From contig JADGQX010000005.1 in assembly GCA_017881445.1 (NCBI GenBank), positions 1-53,296 of the forward strand: a DNA stretch of 53,296 nucleotides. Direction: 5' to 3'. Under the pieces are notes generated by a model. The model was not told the origin of the DNA. It ran no database searches and saw only the letters and a program-made list of their open reading frames with translations. The translations under genes and the position numbers were made by a program. Shown one piece after another: positions 42,935 through 52,130 of the stretch (its first letter is position 1; the number at the start of each line of letters is the position of its first letter). Source of the DNA: Gemmatimonadota bacterium (GTDB lineage Bacteria; Gemmatimonadota; Gemmatimonadetes; Longimicrobiales; RSA9).

Positions 42935-43648
42935 TCAGGCGGCGACGCCGTCGGCCTCCCAGCGCTCCACGGCCTCGCGCACGCCGGCGAGGTGGGCGCT
43001 CATGCGCTTCACGGCCAGCTCCTCGTCGCGCTTCTCCAGCGCGTCGAGGATGGCCAGGTGCTCCTCGTGGTCCCTCTTGCGCGAGCCGAAGATCCCCAGC
43101 ACCAGCCGTTGCTCGTCGGTGAACAGCTCCTGCAGCACGTCCAGCAGCTGCTCCACCACCGTGTTGCCCGACGCCACGGCGATCTGGCGGTGGAAGGCCA
43201 TGTTGACCTGGTTCAGCACGTCGTCGTCTTCCAGGCTCTCGGCCGCCGCGTTCAGCAGGCGACGCAGCTCCGCCAGGTGCTCGGCAGTGGCGTTGCGCGC
43301 CGCCTGCCCTGCCGAAAGCACCTCCAGCGGCGCGCGCGCCTGGATCAGGTCGAGCAGCAGCTTCTTCGTGACCGTGCCGGTGAAGTCGCGGCTGGCCAGC
43401 ACCAGCACCTCGTGGCTGCGGCTGACGTAAACGCCCGAGCCGTGGCGGATCTCCACCACGCCCATGGTCTCCAGCTTCTTCAAGGCCTCGCGGACGGTAG
43501 GGTGCCCCACGCCGAAGCGACGTGCCATCTCCATGATCGGCGGCAGGCGGTCGCCCTGGACGTAATCGGTCTGGATCAGACGCCGGATATGCCGAGCGAG
43601 CCGGTCGGACAGGCTCTGCTTGGATAGTCGTTTGAATGGGTCTGCCAT
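42935..43648 (-). CDS. FadR/GntR-family transcriptional regulator
   Basis: 237 residues from ATG 43648 (MADPFKRLSKQSLSDRLARH); GGAGCACACG precedes it, and the in-frame TTG at 43660 is less likely. The N-terminal winged helix-turn-helix covers about residues 15-75 (LPPIMEMARRFGVGHPTVRE, then ALKKLETMGVVEIRHGSGVYV). The C-terminal FCD ligand-binding domain runs from 95 to 228, with metal-coordinating His candidates in MAFHRQIA, DHEEHLAILDAL and SAHLAGV. FadR-type regulators respond to small acids or sugar acids, often glucuronate or galacturonate. It is the last gene of the minus-strand xylan arm, 51 bp after GH10, so it probably controls the xylan locus. I did not find its operator. A ligand such as aldobiuronate or xylonate is inference. 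Confidence 0.9.
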   Translation of the reverse strand: MADPFKRLSKQSLSDRLARHIRRLIQTDYVQGDRLPPIMEMARRFGVGHPTVREALKKLETMGVVEIRHGSGVYVSRSHEVLVLASRDFTGTVTKKLLLDLIQARAPLEVLSAGQAARNATAEHLAELRRLLNAAAESLEDDDVLNQVNMAFHRQIAVASGNTVVEQLLDVLQELFTDEQRLVLGIFGSRKRDHEEHLAILDALEKRDEELAVKRMSAHLAGVREAVERWEADGVAA

Positions 43649-43699
43649 CGTGTGCTCCAATTCGCGTCGGAGATTCCAACGGCCCGGGCGCAGGCCCGG

Positions 43700-44857
43700 C
43701 TACCTGTGCACGGCCCTTTCGCCGGCGGCGCGGACCACGGCGAAGAACGCGGGCTTCGGCTGGCGCTCGCGGTCGAAGAGCAGCGGGTACGCCGTGCGTC
43801 CCCGCATCGGCCAGTCGTTGAGCCAGGAGTCCCGGTCCGACACGCCCCAGAACGTCACCCTGCTGACGGTACCGCGATACTTCATGAAGACGCCGAACAG
43901 CTCGGCGTACCGCCGGGCCAGCGCCTGCTGCTGGGCATCGGGCAGCCCCTTCACGTAGGGGTTCGCCGAGTCGCGCCGCGCCACGGTCATGTTGACGTCC
44001 GCCCCCCGGTACATCGAGGCGGGCGGGAGCACGTCCAGGTCCAGTTCCGTGATCATGACCTTGACGCCCAGCGCCGCGAACGCGGCAATGGTCGAGTCCA
44101 CGGCGGCCACGGAGGGCCAGTCCATCTTGTAGTGACCCTGCGTGCCGATGCCCGACACGGGGATCCCCTGCGCCCGCAGCTCCTTGACCAGCTTGACGGC
44201 GCCGGCCCGCTTGGACGCGTTCTCCAGCGAGTAGTCGTTGTAGTATAGCTCGGCGGCGGGGTCCGCGTCGTGCGCGAAGCGGAAGGCGTCGGCGACGTAC
44301 TCCGGGCCGATGATCTTCAGCCACGGCGACGCCCGCAGCGTGCCGTCCTCGTTCAGCGCCTCGTTGACCACGTCCCAGCCCTTGATCCGGCCCTTGTAGC
44401 GCCCGACCACAGTGAAGATGTGGGCGCGCATGCGACTCAGCAGCGTGTCCCGGCTCACCGGCTGGCCGGCGGAGTCCTGGAACACCCAGCGCGGGGTCTG
44501 GGCGTGCCACACCAGCGTGTGCCCGATGACCTTCATGCCATTCTTCTGGCCGAAGGCTACGTAGCGGTCCGGCGCGGCGAAGTCGTACTTGCCCGGCAAC
44601 GGGTGCACTCTCTCCCACTTCAGCACGTTCTCCGGGGTCGTCGTGTTGAAGTGCTTGCGGATGAGGACGACGGCCTGAGAGTCCCGGCCTTCGAACTGAT
44701 CGGGGTTCAGCGCCGCGCCCACCAGGAACGCGCCCCTCAACGCGTCCTTGAGCGCGGGCACGGCCGCCTGGGCCCGCAGGGCGCCGGGGGCGGCGCCCCC
44801 GGCAAGCAGGGCGGCGAGGAGCAAGGCGCCGGGGCGCCGGTGTCTCCGGATCGACAT
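43700..44857 (-). CDS. GH10 endo-beta-1,4-xylanase
   Basis: 385 residues from ATG 44857 with GGGAGGG upstream; signal PGALLLAALLAGGAAPGALR, ending AQA. Single GH10 barrel without a binding module. Motifs: LVGAALNPDQF, FNTTTPENVLKWERVHP, GHTLVWHAQTPRWVF, WDVVNEALNEDG with acid/base Glu 166, YYNDYSLENASK, GIGTQGHYK and VMITELDLDVL with nucleophile Glu 271, then TFWGVSDRDSWL. All catalytic residues are present and the length is normal. It hydrolyses the xylan backbone with retention; exported. Its start is 14 bp after the stop of the GPH transporter gene, and the FadR-type regulator follows 51 bp downstream, so all three lie on one transcript. Confidence 0.95.
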   Translation of the reverse strand: MSIRRHRRPGALLLAALLAGGAAPGALRAQAAVPALKDALRGAFLVGAALNPDQFEGRDSQAVVLIRKHFNTTTPENVLKWERVHPLPGKYDFAAPDRYVAFGQKNGMKVIGHTLVWHAQTPRWVFQDSAGQPVSRDTLLSRMRAHIFTVVGRYKGRIKGWDVVNEALNEDGTLRASPWLKIIGPEYVADAFRFAHDADPAAELYYNDYSLENASKRAGAVKLVKELRAQGIPVSGIGTQGHYKMDWPSVAAVDSTIAAFAALGVKVMITELDLDVLPPASMYRGADVNMTVARRDSANPYVKGLPDAQQQALARRYAELFGVFMKYRGTVSRVTFWGVSDRDSWLNDWPMRGRTAYPLLFDRERQPKPAFFAVVRAAGERAVHR

Positions 44858-44870
44858 GTCGCGCCCTCCC

Positions 44871-46319
44871 TCACGAAGCCGTGGGAAGCGGCGTCTGCAG
44901 GCGCCGGCGCTCGAACAGCTCGTCGGTGATCCGGACTTCCGCCTCACGGTTGATGCTGTAGAAGAAGAGGATGCCCGCGCAGATCGCAAAGGTGACCGCC
45001 GGGAAGATGCTCATGGTCAGGCGAATGCCGTCCAGCGCGTGCGGCGTCTGGGGCACGTTGGGGACGTAGCCGTAGACCGAGAGCACCCAGCCCGTGATGG
45101 CGCCGCCGAAGCCGAGGCCGGCCTTGAGCGCGAACACGATGGCCGCGAACACGATCCCCGTCGCCCGGCGGTGGTTCTTCCACTCGGAGAAGTCCGCCAC
45201 GTCTGCCATCATGGCCCACAGCAGCGGGATCGTGAAGCCGTAAACGAACTGACGCACGATCTCGCTCGCGAACATGAGCCCGATCCCCGCGGGCGGCAGC
45301 ACGAGGAACGGCAGGCAGAACACGGCGGTCCCGAGCAGCCCGGCGATGAAGACGTTGCGCTTGCCGAACCGCGTCGCCAGCGACTTGGAGAAGAAGATGC
45401 CTATGATCGTCGCCGTCGTGCCCAGCACGTTGAAGAGGCTGAACGCCAGGGTGGCAGCGTCGGTGGAGCCGAGCAGCTTCTTCAGCGCCGGAGGCAGGCC
45501 GGCGACCGTGGCGGCCACGGCGTCCGGGTTGACGTAGTACTTGAAGTAGTACAGCACGTCGCTGCCGCGCATCGCCAGGGTGATGAAGAGCACGAGCGTG
45601 AGCGCGAACATGGCGAGCCACGGCCCGTTCCGGCTCAAGTCAGCGAAGTGCTCGCTCACCTTCGCCTTCTGCTCCTTCGGCGGCAGGATCCGCTCCTTGG
45701 TGGTCGCGAACGTGATCAGGAAGAGGACCACGGCCAGTGAGGAGAAGATCGCCATCGTGTACTTGTAGCCGACCGCGTTGTTGCCGTGGCCGAAGTAAAC
45801 GACCAGCGGCAGGGCCAGCCCCTGGATGATCATCTGCGCGATCATGGCGAAGACGAAGCGGTACTGCGAGAGGCTCGTGCGCTCGGCCAGGTCGCCCGTC
45901 ATGACGCCGCTCAGGGCGGAGTACGGCAGGTTGTTGGCCGAGTAGACCGTCATCAGCAGGATGTAGGTCACGTAGGCGTAGACCAGCTTGCCCGATGGGC
46001 TGAAGTCGGGCGTCATGAAGGTGAGGAAGCCCATGATGCCGAAGGGCACGGCCGTCCAGAGGATCCAGGGCCGGAACTTGCCCCAGCGGGTGTTGGTCTT
46101 GTCCGCGATCACGCCCATCATCGGGTCGAAGATCGCGTCCCAGAAGCGCACGACGAGCAGCAGCGTGCCCGCGGCGGCCGCGGTGATGCCGAAGGTGTCC
46201 GTGTAGAACACCAGCTGGAACATCACCATCGTCTGGAAGATGAAGTTCGCGGCGGTGTCGCCCAGCGCGTACCCCACCTTCTCGGTGACCGGAAGCTTCT
46301 CGAGCTTTTCTGGAGGCAT
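44871..46319 (-). CDS. GPH-family (MelB/XynP-type) glycoside symporter
   Basis: 482 residues, 12 predicted membrane segments. Begins EKLPVTEKVGYALGDTAANF, a signature of the glycoside-pentoside-hexuronide:cation symporters; also FWDAIFDPMMGVIADKTNTR and WGKFRPWI with the conserved loop, and YALGD near the N-terminus. XynP-like members import xylo-oligosaccharides or xylosides with sodium or protons. AGGGGCG precedes the ATG. It sits between the GH3 gene (25 bp away) and GH10, so it likely imports xylo-oligosaccharides made outside by GH10 for the signal-less GH3 to cleave in the cytoplasm. The inner-membrane position is inferred from the family. Confidence 0.9.
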   Translation of the reverse strand: MPPEKLEKLPVTEKVGYALGDTAANFIFQTMVMFQLVFYTDTFGITAAAAGTLLLVVRFWDAIFDPMMGVIADKTNTRWGKFRPWILWTAVPFGIMGFLTFMTPDFSPSGKLVYAYVTYILLMTVYSANNLPYSALSGVMTGDLAERTSLSQYRFVFAMIAQMIIQGLALPLVVYFGHGNNAVGYKYTMAIFSSLAVVLFLITFATTKERILPPKEQKAKVSEHFADLSRNGPWLAMFALTLVLFITLAMRGSDVLYYFKYYVNPDAVAATVAGLPPALKKLLGSTDAATLAFSLFNVLGTTATIIGIFFSKSLATRFGKRNVFIAGLLGTAVFCLPFLVLPPAGIGLMFASEIVRQFVYGFTIPLLWAMMADVADFSEWKNHRRATGIVFAAIVFALKAGLGFGGAITGWVLSVYGYVPNVPQTPHALDGIRLTMSIFPAVTFAICAGILFFYSINREAEVRITDELFERRRLQTPLPTAS

Positions 46320-46344
46320 TCGGCGCCCCTGTCTGTGAGCGTGG

Positions 46345-48657
46345 TTAGTCGACTCGCAATACCAGCTTCTGCAGGTCGGCGTCGCGGGACGAGCTGCCGA
46401 CCATGATCTCGAACTCGCCGGGCTCGACCACCCGGTTCATGTCCACGTCATAGAACGCCAGCCGGTCCGGCGTGATGTCCAGCGCCACGGTGGCGCTCTC
46501 GCCCGGCTCGAGCGTGATGCGCCGGAACCCCTTCAGCTCCTTCACCGGCCGCGTGACCGAGCTGACCAGGTCGCGGATGTAGAGCTGAACCACCTCGCTG
46601 CCCGCCCGCTGGCCCGTATTGGTCACGTCCGCGAGCACGCGTGTGGATCCATCCCGCGGGATGGCCGTCCGCTCCAGCCGCACGTTGCCGATCTCGAAGT
46701 GGGTGTAGCTGAGGCCGAAACCGAAAGGATAGAGGGGCGAGGCGTCGTCGAAGAGGTAGCCCCGCCGGGCCGACGGCTTGTGGTTGTAGTACGCGGGCAG
46801 GTGCCCCGCCGAGCGCGGCACCGAGATGGGCAGCTTGCCGCCCGGGTTCACGTCGCCGAAGAGCACCTCGGCCACCGCCCGGCCCGTCTCCTGTCCCAGG
46901 TACCAGCACTCGAAGATCGCCGGCACATGTCGGCGCAGGTGCTCGATCGCCAGCGGCCGGCCGTTGAAGACGAAGGCGACGATGGGCTTCCCCAGCGCCG
47001 CCATGGCCTCCACCAGCTCGTCCTGCCGGCCGATCAGCCCCAGGCTGGCGCGGTCCCCCATGTGCTGGAGGTTCCAGGCCTCGCGCGAAGTCTGCTCGTT
47101 GCCGCCGATGGCCAGCACGATAACGTCTGCCCGCTTCGCCACCTCCACGGCCTGGGCGATCTGGCGGCGATCCTCCGCCGGGTCGCTCGCCACCACGGCG
47201 TCCTGGTGCCAGGAGCCGCCCACCGTGATCTTGCAGCCCTCGCTGTACAGCACCTCGCAGCGGTCGCCCACACGCTGCCGGATGCCCTGCAGCACCGACA
47301 CCACGTGCGGCGGCACGCCGCTGTACCCGCCCAGCAGCGGCCGGTCGGCATTGGGGCCGATGACGGCGATGCAGCCGAGCTTCGCCGGGTCCAGCGGGGC
47401 GACGTCGCCCTCGTTCTGCAACAGCGTGATCGTCTCCCGGGCCGCCTGCAGCGCCAGCGCCGCGTGCTCCTCGCAGCCCACGATGCGCGCCGCCACGTCG
47501 GGATCGACGTAGGGGTCATCGAACAGGCCCAGCTCGAACTTGGCGCGCAGCATGGGCGCGACCAGCTCGTCCAGCTCCGCCTCCGCCAGCGTGCCCTCGC
47601 GCACCAGCTCCACGAGGTGCAGGTAGCAGTCGGGCTCGGGCAGCTCGATGTTCACGCCGGCACGCACCGCCAGCACGCACGACTGCTTCTTGTCCGCCGC
47701 CACGAAATGGCCGTGCGTGTCCGGACGGTAGCCCAGCTCCCAGATGGCGTAGTAGTCGGAGACGATGAAGCCGTCGAAGCCCCACTCCTTCCGCAGCACG
47801 TCCCGCAGCAGCCAGCGGTTGGCGTGGGGAGGGATGCCGTCCACCTCGTTGTAGGAGGGCATGAGGCTGCGGGCACCGCCTTCCTGGATCGCCGCCAGGA
47901 AGGAGGGGAAGAACACCTCCCGCAGCTCCCGCTCCGAGACGTTGGCCGGGCCGCAGTTCATGCCCGCCTCCGGCTGGCCGTGCGCGACGAAGTGCTTGAG
48001 CGTCGCCAGCACGTGCCGGCCATCGCGGAAGGTCGCGTCCCCCTGGAAGCCCCGCACGGCGGCGACGCCCATGCGCGAGACCAGGTACGGGTCCTCGCCG
48101 AAGGTCTCCTCCACGCGGCCCCAGCGCGGGTCCCGCGCCACGTCCACCACGGGCGTGAGCGCCTGATGCGCACCGCGCGAGCGCGCCTCCGCCGCCGTCA
48201 TGGTGTAGAGCGCTTCCACCAGCTCGGGGTCGAAGGTCGCCGCCAGGCCGATCGGCTGGCAGAAGCTGGTGCCCCCGGGCGCGGCCTGGCCGTGCAGGCA
48301 CTCCTCGTGGAAGATGACGGGAATGCCCAGCCGGGACCGCTCCAGGAAGAAGCGCTGGATGTCATTGGTGAGCACGGCCATGGCGCGGGCATCGCGCCCG
48401 CCGCCGGCATCGCTGGGGCGTCCGACCTGGCCCAGGCCGTGGCCCTCGCCAAAGGCGGCTTCCGCTTTGGCCCGGTCGAAGTTGCCGGCGGCGTCGACGA
48501 GCTGGTCCGCCTTCTTCTGCCAGACGCCCACCATCTGCGCGGCTTTTTCCTCCAGGGTCATGCGCGAGAGCAGGTCCGCCGCCCGCTCCCGCGGGGGGTG
48601 CGTCCTGTCCCGGTATGGCCACGTGGTTGACACGAATTCAGTCTCCGGGGCGTTCAC
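46345..48657 (-). CDS. GH3 beta-xylosidase/beta-glucosidase, cytoplasmic
   Basis: 770 residues from a GTG at 48657, no signal peptide. Landmarks: LLSRMTLEEKAAQMVGVWQ, IPVIFHEECLHGQAAPGGTS, GVAAVRGFQGD, LATLKHFVAHGQPEAGMN, the nucleophile in GFIVSDYYAI (Asp 301), ITLLQNEGDVAPL and PLYPFGFGLSYTHFEIGNVR in the C-terminal part with a fibronectin-III-like domain (GSEVVQLYIRDL). The EECLHG stretch is characteristic of the beta-xylosidase/multifunctional GH3 branch. Lying directly upstream of a XynP-type symporter, it should cut imported xylo-oligosaccharides to xylose in the cytoplasm. The specificity is inference from subfamily resemblance and context. It is 25 bp from the transporter gene and 138 bp from the SGNH esterase gene upstream. 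Confidence 0.9.
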   Translation of the reverse strand: MNAPETEFVSTTWPYRDRTHPPRERAADLLSRMTLEEKAAQMVGVWQKKADQLVDAAGNFDRAKAEAAFGEGHGLGQVGRPSDAGGGRDARAMAVLTNDIQRFFLERSRLGIPVIFHEECLHGQAAPGGTSFCQPIGLAATFDPELVEALYTMTAAEARSRGAHQALTPVVDVARDPRWGRVEETFGEDPYLVSRMGVAAVRGFQGDATFRDGRHVLATLKHFVAHGQPEAGMNCGPANVSERELREVFFPSFLAAIQEGGARSLMPSYNEVDGIPPHANRWLLRDVLRKEWGFDGFIVSDYYAIWELGYRPDTHGHFVAADKKQSCVLAVRAGVNIELPEPDCYLHLVELVREGTLAEAELDELVAPMLRAKFELGLFDDPYVDPDVAARIVGCEEHAALALQAARETITLLQNEGDVAPLDPAKLGCIAVIGPNADRPLLGGYSGVPPHVVSVLQGIRQRVGDRCEVLYSEGCKITVGGSWHQDAVVASDPAEDRRQIAQAVEVAKRADVIVLAIGGNEQTSREAWNLQHMGDRASLGLIGRQDELVEAMAALGKPIVAFVFNGRPLAIEHLRRHVPAIFECWYLGQETGRAVAEVLFGDVNPGGKLPISVPRSAGHLPAYYNHKPSARRGYLFDDASPLYPFGFGLSYTHFEIGNVRLERTAIPRDGSTRVLADVTNTGQRAGSEVVQLYIRDLVSSVTRPVKELKGFRRITLEPGESATVALDITPDRLAFYDVDMNRVVEPGEFEIMVGSSSRDADLQKLVLRVD

Positions 48658-48795
48658 TGTTCATCACGGTTGATTTCGGGTCACGAGCACCATCCGATGG
48701 CTCCAGGCTCCGAGGAGGATCTTTGCCCTCGGCCACCGGATGGGCCCGTGGCCCATTGTTCCAGCTTCTCGTGGCGCTCAGCTCCCGCGCGCCGC

Positions 48796-50055
48796 TCAGC
48801 CCCCCAGCAGGGCCAGGTCCACGGCGTCCGCCAGCAACCGGTGGCCCAGCTCGCTCGGGTGCAGATGATCGCCCGAATCCGCCCCCGGCTGCAGTCGCGC
48901 GGGCGCCTGCGGGTCCCGCAGCGCGGCATCCAGGTCGATCACGGCATCGAACCCGCCACCGGTCCGGATCCACTGGTTGACCGCCTGGCGGGCGGCCTCG
49001 TGCTCCGGACTGTCGTAGAACGAGCCGCCGAACGGCAGGATGGTCGCGCCGTAGACGCGGATCCCCCGGGCATGCGCCTGAGCGACGATCTGCTTGTAGG
49101 CGGCAATCAGGTCCGGCGCCACCGCGGCGGAGGCATCCGCGCCGCGGGCCCCGCCAATGTCGTTCACGCCCTCGAGCACGATCAGCCAGCGGACCCCGCT
49201 CTGCGCCAGCACGTCCCGCTCCAGCCGCTGGAGCGCGGCCGGGCCCAGGCACGCCTTCAGCACGCAGTTCCCGCCGATCCCCGCATTCAGCACCGCGACG
49301 TGGGCGGTGCGCGGGTCGGCCTGGAGCCGCCGCGCCAGGTTGTCGGGCCAGCGGTTGTTCCGGTCCGTCCCCGATCCCCGCCCATCGGTGATCGAGTTGC
49401 CCAGCGCGACGACAGCGGCGGCGCGAGCGCTCGCCAGCACGTCCACGCCGGACGCGATGTACCAGTGCTCCGTCCGCACCGCCCCGGGCAGCGCCGCCGC
49501 AGTGACCGCGTCTCCCGGCTGCAGGTACGACGTGGTCCGGGATCCCGGGTGGCCGGTGACATCGGACGGCGTGGCCCCGAAGTGCACGGTCAGCGCCAGG
49601 TCCGCCAGCGGAGCCAGGTCGTAGTCGAACGCATCCGAGACGACCGACGAACCCGCCGGGATGGTGACGGATGCCTGACCGCCGAAGGTCAGCGGTCGGT
49701 CGCTGGCCGGCCGGATCGCGCCGCCGCCGGCAGAAAGCGCGATGTGGGCCGAAGCCACGCTCACGGGCCCGTTGCCGAACACGTTGGACAATCGCACCCG
49801 CAGGCGCTTGCCGCCGATGGAGACGTGCAGGACCTGTCGCAGCGTGTTCCCGCTCAGGCCCGGCGCGGGCGGCAGGTTTCGCGGCTCCGTCAGCTGGGGC
49901 GACGCCGCCCACGTACCCACCCAGCCGGCGCCGGCGTCCCGCGAAGCAGTCGCCCTGGGAGCGCAACCCGAGCCGACGCTCGCCAGCAGTGCGAGCGCGA
50001 CGACGGCCCCGCGCCATCTGAGCGCCCCCGCGCGCACGGCGCCCTTCCCTACCAT
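48796..50055 (-). CDS. SGNH/GDSL-type esterase lipoprotein
   Basis: 419 residues from ATG 50055, overlapping the preceding gene by 7 bp. Signal LRWRGAVVALALLASVGSGC gives a lipobox-like GSGC, so an outer-membrane or periplasmic lipoprotein. An N-terminal beta region (GWVGTWAASPQLTEP, VRLSNVFGNGPVSV) of about 150 residues precedes the SGNH domain. Its four blocks are VALGNSITDGRGSG (Ser), NAGIGGN (Gly), LEGVNDIGG (Asn) and GDHLHPSELG (Asp and His). GTWAASP-type SGNH proteins are common in plant-polysaccharide loci and many act as acetyl-xylan or acetyl-rhamnogalacturonan esterases. All catalytic residues are present. Deacetylation of xylan is the likely role, from context. Confidence 0.87.
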   Translation of the reverse strand: MVGKGAVRAGALRWRGAVVALALLASVGSGCAPRATASRDAGAGWVGTWAASPQLTEPRNLPPAPGLSGNTLRQVLHVSIGGKRLRVRLSNVFGNGPVSVASAHIALSAGGGAIRPASDRPLTFGGQASVTIPAGSSVVSDAFDYDLAPLADLALTVHFGATPSDVTGHPGSRTTSYLQPGDAVTAAALPGAVRTEHWYIASGVDVLASARAAAVVALGNSITDGRGSGTDRNNRWPDNLARRLQADPRTAHVAVLNAGIGGNCVLKACLGPAALQRLERDVLAQSGVRWLIVLEGVNDIGGARGADASAAVAPDLIAAYKQIVAQAHARGIRVYGATILPFGGSFYDSPEHEAARQAVNQWIRTGGGFDAVIDLDAALRDPQAPARLQPGADSGDHLHPSELGHRLLADAVDLALLGG

Positions 50056-52034
50056 GAGTCCGTCCGGAAGGGGGCTGCCGGCAGCCCGTCCGCGTTGAAG
50101 AGGCTCGCGTTCTCCGGATCGTTCCCCCAGGCGTAGCGGATCGCCACCGGATTCGCAACGGCGTCACTCCAGACGACGACGTGGTTCCCTTCGATCCGCG
50201 CCTGCGCCCAGACGAAGCGCCGGTCCGCCCCGGCCACCGCGAAGCCACCGACGCCGGCGCCCCCACCGTGGGACACGAGCCCGCCGCCCACGTGGTCGAA
50301 CTCCACGATCACCCGGCCACCCTCCAGCGCGTGACGCCGGTACGTGGGGCCCGACGCAGCCAGCGCCTCGCCGTACGCCACCCTTCGCGCCACGCGGGCG
50401 AGGCGCTGCCCGACCGGCTCCTTGGCGCGTGGGTGGATGTCGTCCGGGTTCCCCAGGTCGATAATCACCACCTGCCCGGTCCGGGGCAGCGCCAGCGCGG
50501 CGGTCTGGGACTCCCGCAGCGTGGCCCACGCCGCCCGCGCCGGCGGTGCCGAATCGCGCGCGCCGAAGTTCGGGAGCTGCACCCAGAGGAACGGGAAGCC
50601 CGCGCTCGCGGGGTTCCACTCGCTGCGCCAGCTCCGGATGAGACCGGCGAACAGCAGCCGGTATGCCGCCGCCTGGGCGTCGCTGTCCGCGTTCGACTCG
50701 CCCTGGTACCAGATCACGCCCTTGATCGGGTACGGCAGCAGCGGGTGGATCATGCGGTTGTAGAGGACCGACGGGATCTTGTTGATCCGCTGTCCGTCGG
50801 GCTGGAACGAGACCGCGCCCACCCGGAGCTTCCACGTGCCGGCCAGCGGGTGTCGAGCCGAGCCTGCCTCGATGTAGAAGCCGGACGGGTCGCCGTAGGG
50901 GCCGCCGCCGCCGCCGCTATCCACGACCCGCACGGCGAGCACGTTGGTCCCGGCGTGCAGCGCCGTCGCCGGCACCGTGTACAGCCGGGGCCGGTTGTAG
51001 CCCTCGGTGCGACCCACCTCGGACCCGTTGACCCAGGTGATGTCGTCGTCGTCGATCATGCCGAGCGAGAGGCGGGCGCCCTGCCGGGCTTCCTCCTCCG
51101 TCAGCGTGAAGGACGTCCGGTACCAGACGATGCCATCCAGCCCAGGGAGGCCGGCGACTTCCCAGAGGGAGGGAACGGGCATCGGCATCCAGGCATCGTC
51201 GTTCAGCGCCGGATCGGCCCACAGGGCGCGTCCCTCGACGAGTCCGGAATCGGCGCTTGGGAGTCCGCCCAGCCGGGCACGGAGCGAGTCGCGAACCGCG
51301 TCGCTCTGCGCCCGCTCCTGCTGCGCCAGCGCGTTCCAGGCACTGTCACCGATCCCCAGCGCCCGACGACTCATCCACGTCTCGATGTTGCTGCCGCCCC
51401 AGGACGTATGGATGATCCCGATGGGCACGCCCGTGGCGGTGCGCAGATCACGGGCGAAGAAGTAGGCCACCGCGGAGAACCGGCCGGCGTGCTGCGAATC
51501 GGCGGCGGTCCAGCTCCCACCGACCAGGTCCTGCTGCGCGCTGTCGGACCAGGAATGCGGCACGGCGAACTCGCGCAGAAGCGGGTCGTGGGCCGCGGCC
51601 ACGGCGGCGGGGCCGTTCGCCGCGTTGGCCAGGGCGAATTCCATGTTGGATTGGCCGGACGCGACCCAGACGTCGCCGACCAGGATGTCGCGGACCTCGA
51701 TCCGCTTACCGGAGGCCTCCACGGTCAACGTGAGGGGCCCGCCCGCCTTCAGGGCGGGGAAGGTCGTGGACCACTGCCCGGCGGCATCGGCCAGCGCCTG
51801 CCGGGTGCGGCCGGCGAAGCCGACGGCCACGCGCGCGCCAGGCGCCGCCCGGCCCCGCACGGGAACGGGCACACCTCGCTGGACTACCAGGCCATCGGAA
51901 AAGAGACGGGGGAGCTGCAGCTCGGGCGGCCCGGGTGTGCCCGGGACCGGCGCGACCTGGGCCCACGCCCCGAAGGGCAGGGCGATGACCCCGAGACACA
52001 GGACCAGAAAGGCGGATGCGGCTCGTGATCTCAT
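50049..52034 (-). CDS. Sialate O-acetylesterase/acetyl-xylan esterase-type exported esterase
   Basis: 661 residues with a Sec signal (SAFLVLCLGVIALPFGAWAQ). N-terminal Ig-like region (LPRLFSDGLVVQRGVPVPVR), then the SASA/DUF303 hydrolase fold with nucleophile in VASGQSNMEF (Ser near residue 128), an inserted beta-sandwich (WYRTSFTLTEEEA, ITWVNGSEVGRTEGYN), WYQGESNADS in the second half and a catalytic Asp-x-x-His candidate in LGNPDDIHPRAK. Family members remove O-acetyl groups from sialic acid or, in plant-cell-wall loci, from xylan (CE6-like use). It follows SusD after a hairpin and precedes the SGNH esterase with a 7-bp overlap, so two deacetylases are co-translated. Substrate by context is acetylated xylan. 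Confidence 0.87.
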   Translation of the reverse strand: MRSRAASAFLVLCLGVIALPFGAWAQVAPVPGTPGPPELQLPRLFSDGLVVQRGVPVPVRGRAAPGARVAVGFAGRTRQALADAAGQWSTTFPALKAGGPLTLTVEASGKRIEVRDILVGDVWVASGQSNMEFALANAANGPAAVAAAHDPLLREFAVPHSWSDSAQQDLVGGSWTAADSQHAGRFSAVAYFFARDLRTATGVPIGIIHTSWGGSNIETWMSRRALGIGDSAWNALAQQERAQSDAVRDSLRARLGGLPSADSGLVEGRALWADPALNDDAWMPMPVPSLWEVAGLPGLDGIVWYRTSFTLTEEEARQGARLSLGMIDDDDITWVNGSEVGRTEGYNRPRLYTVPATALHAGTNVLAVRVVDSGGGGGPYGDPSGFYIEAGSARHPLAGTWKLRVGAVSFQPDGQRINKIPSVLYNRMIHPLLPYPIKGVIWYQGESNADSDAQAAAYRLLFAGLIRSWRSEWNPASAGFPFLWVQLPNFGARDSAPPARAAWATLRESQTAALALPRTGQVVIIDLGNPDDIHPRAKEPVGQRLARVARRVAYGEALAASGPTYRRHALEGGRVIVEFDHVGGGLVSHGGGAGVGGFAVAGADRRFVWAQARIEGNHVVVWSDAVANPVAIRYAWGNDPENASLFNADGLPAAPFRTDSW

Positions 52035-52083
52035 CGACCGGAGTGAGGTTCAGGGTGGTACGCGGACCGAGGCGGGGCCGGGA

Positions 52084-52103
52084 CCGGGAGCGCTTGCTCC
52101 CGG
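52084..52103 (-). terminator. Hairpin between SusD and the esterase genes, possible attenuator
   Basis: CCGGGAGC and GCTCCCGG form a perfect 8-bp stem with a four-base loop in the 96-bp gap after susD. There is no T tract. In Sus-type operons such hairpins can lower expression of enzymes relative to SusC/SusD; that role here is inference. Confidence 0.5.
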
Positions 52104-52130
52104 CCCGGTCCACACCTCACCCTCACTCGG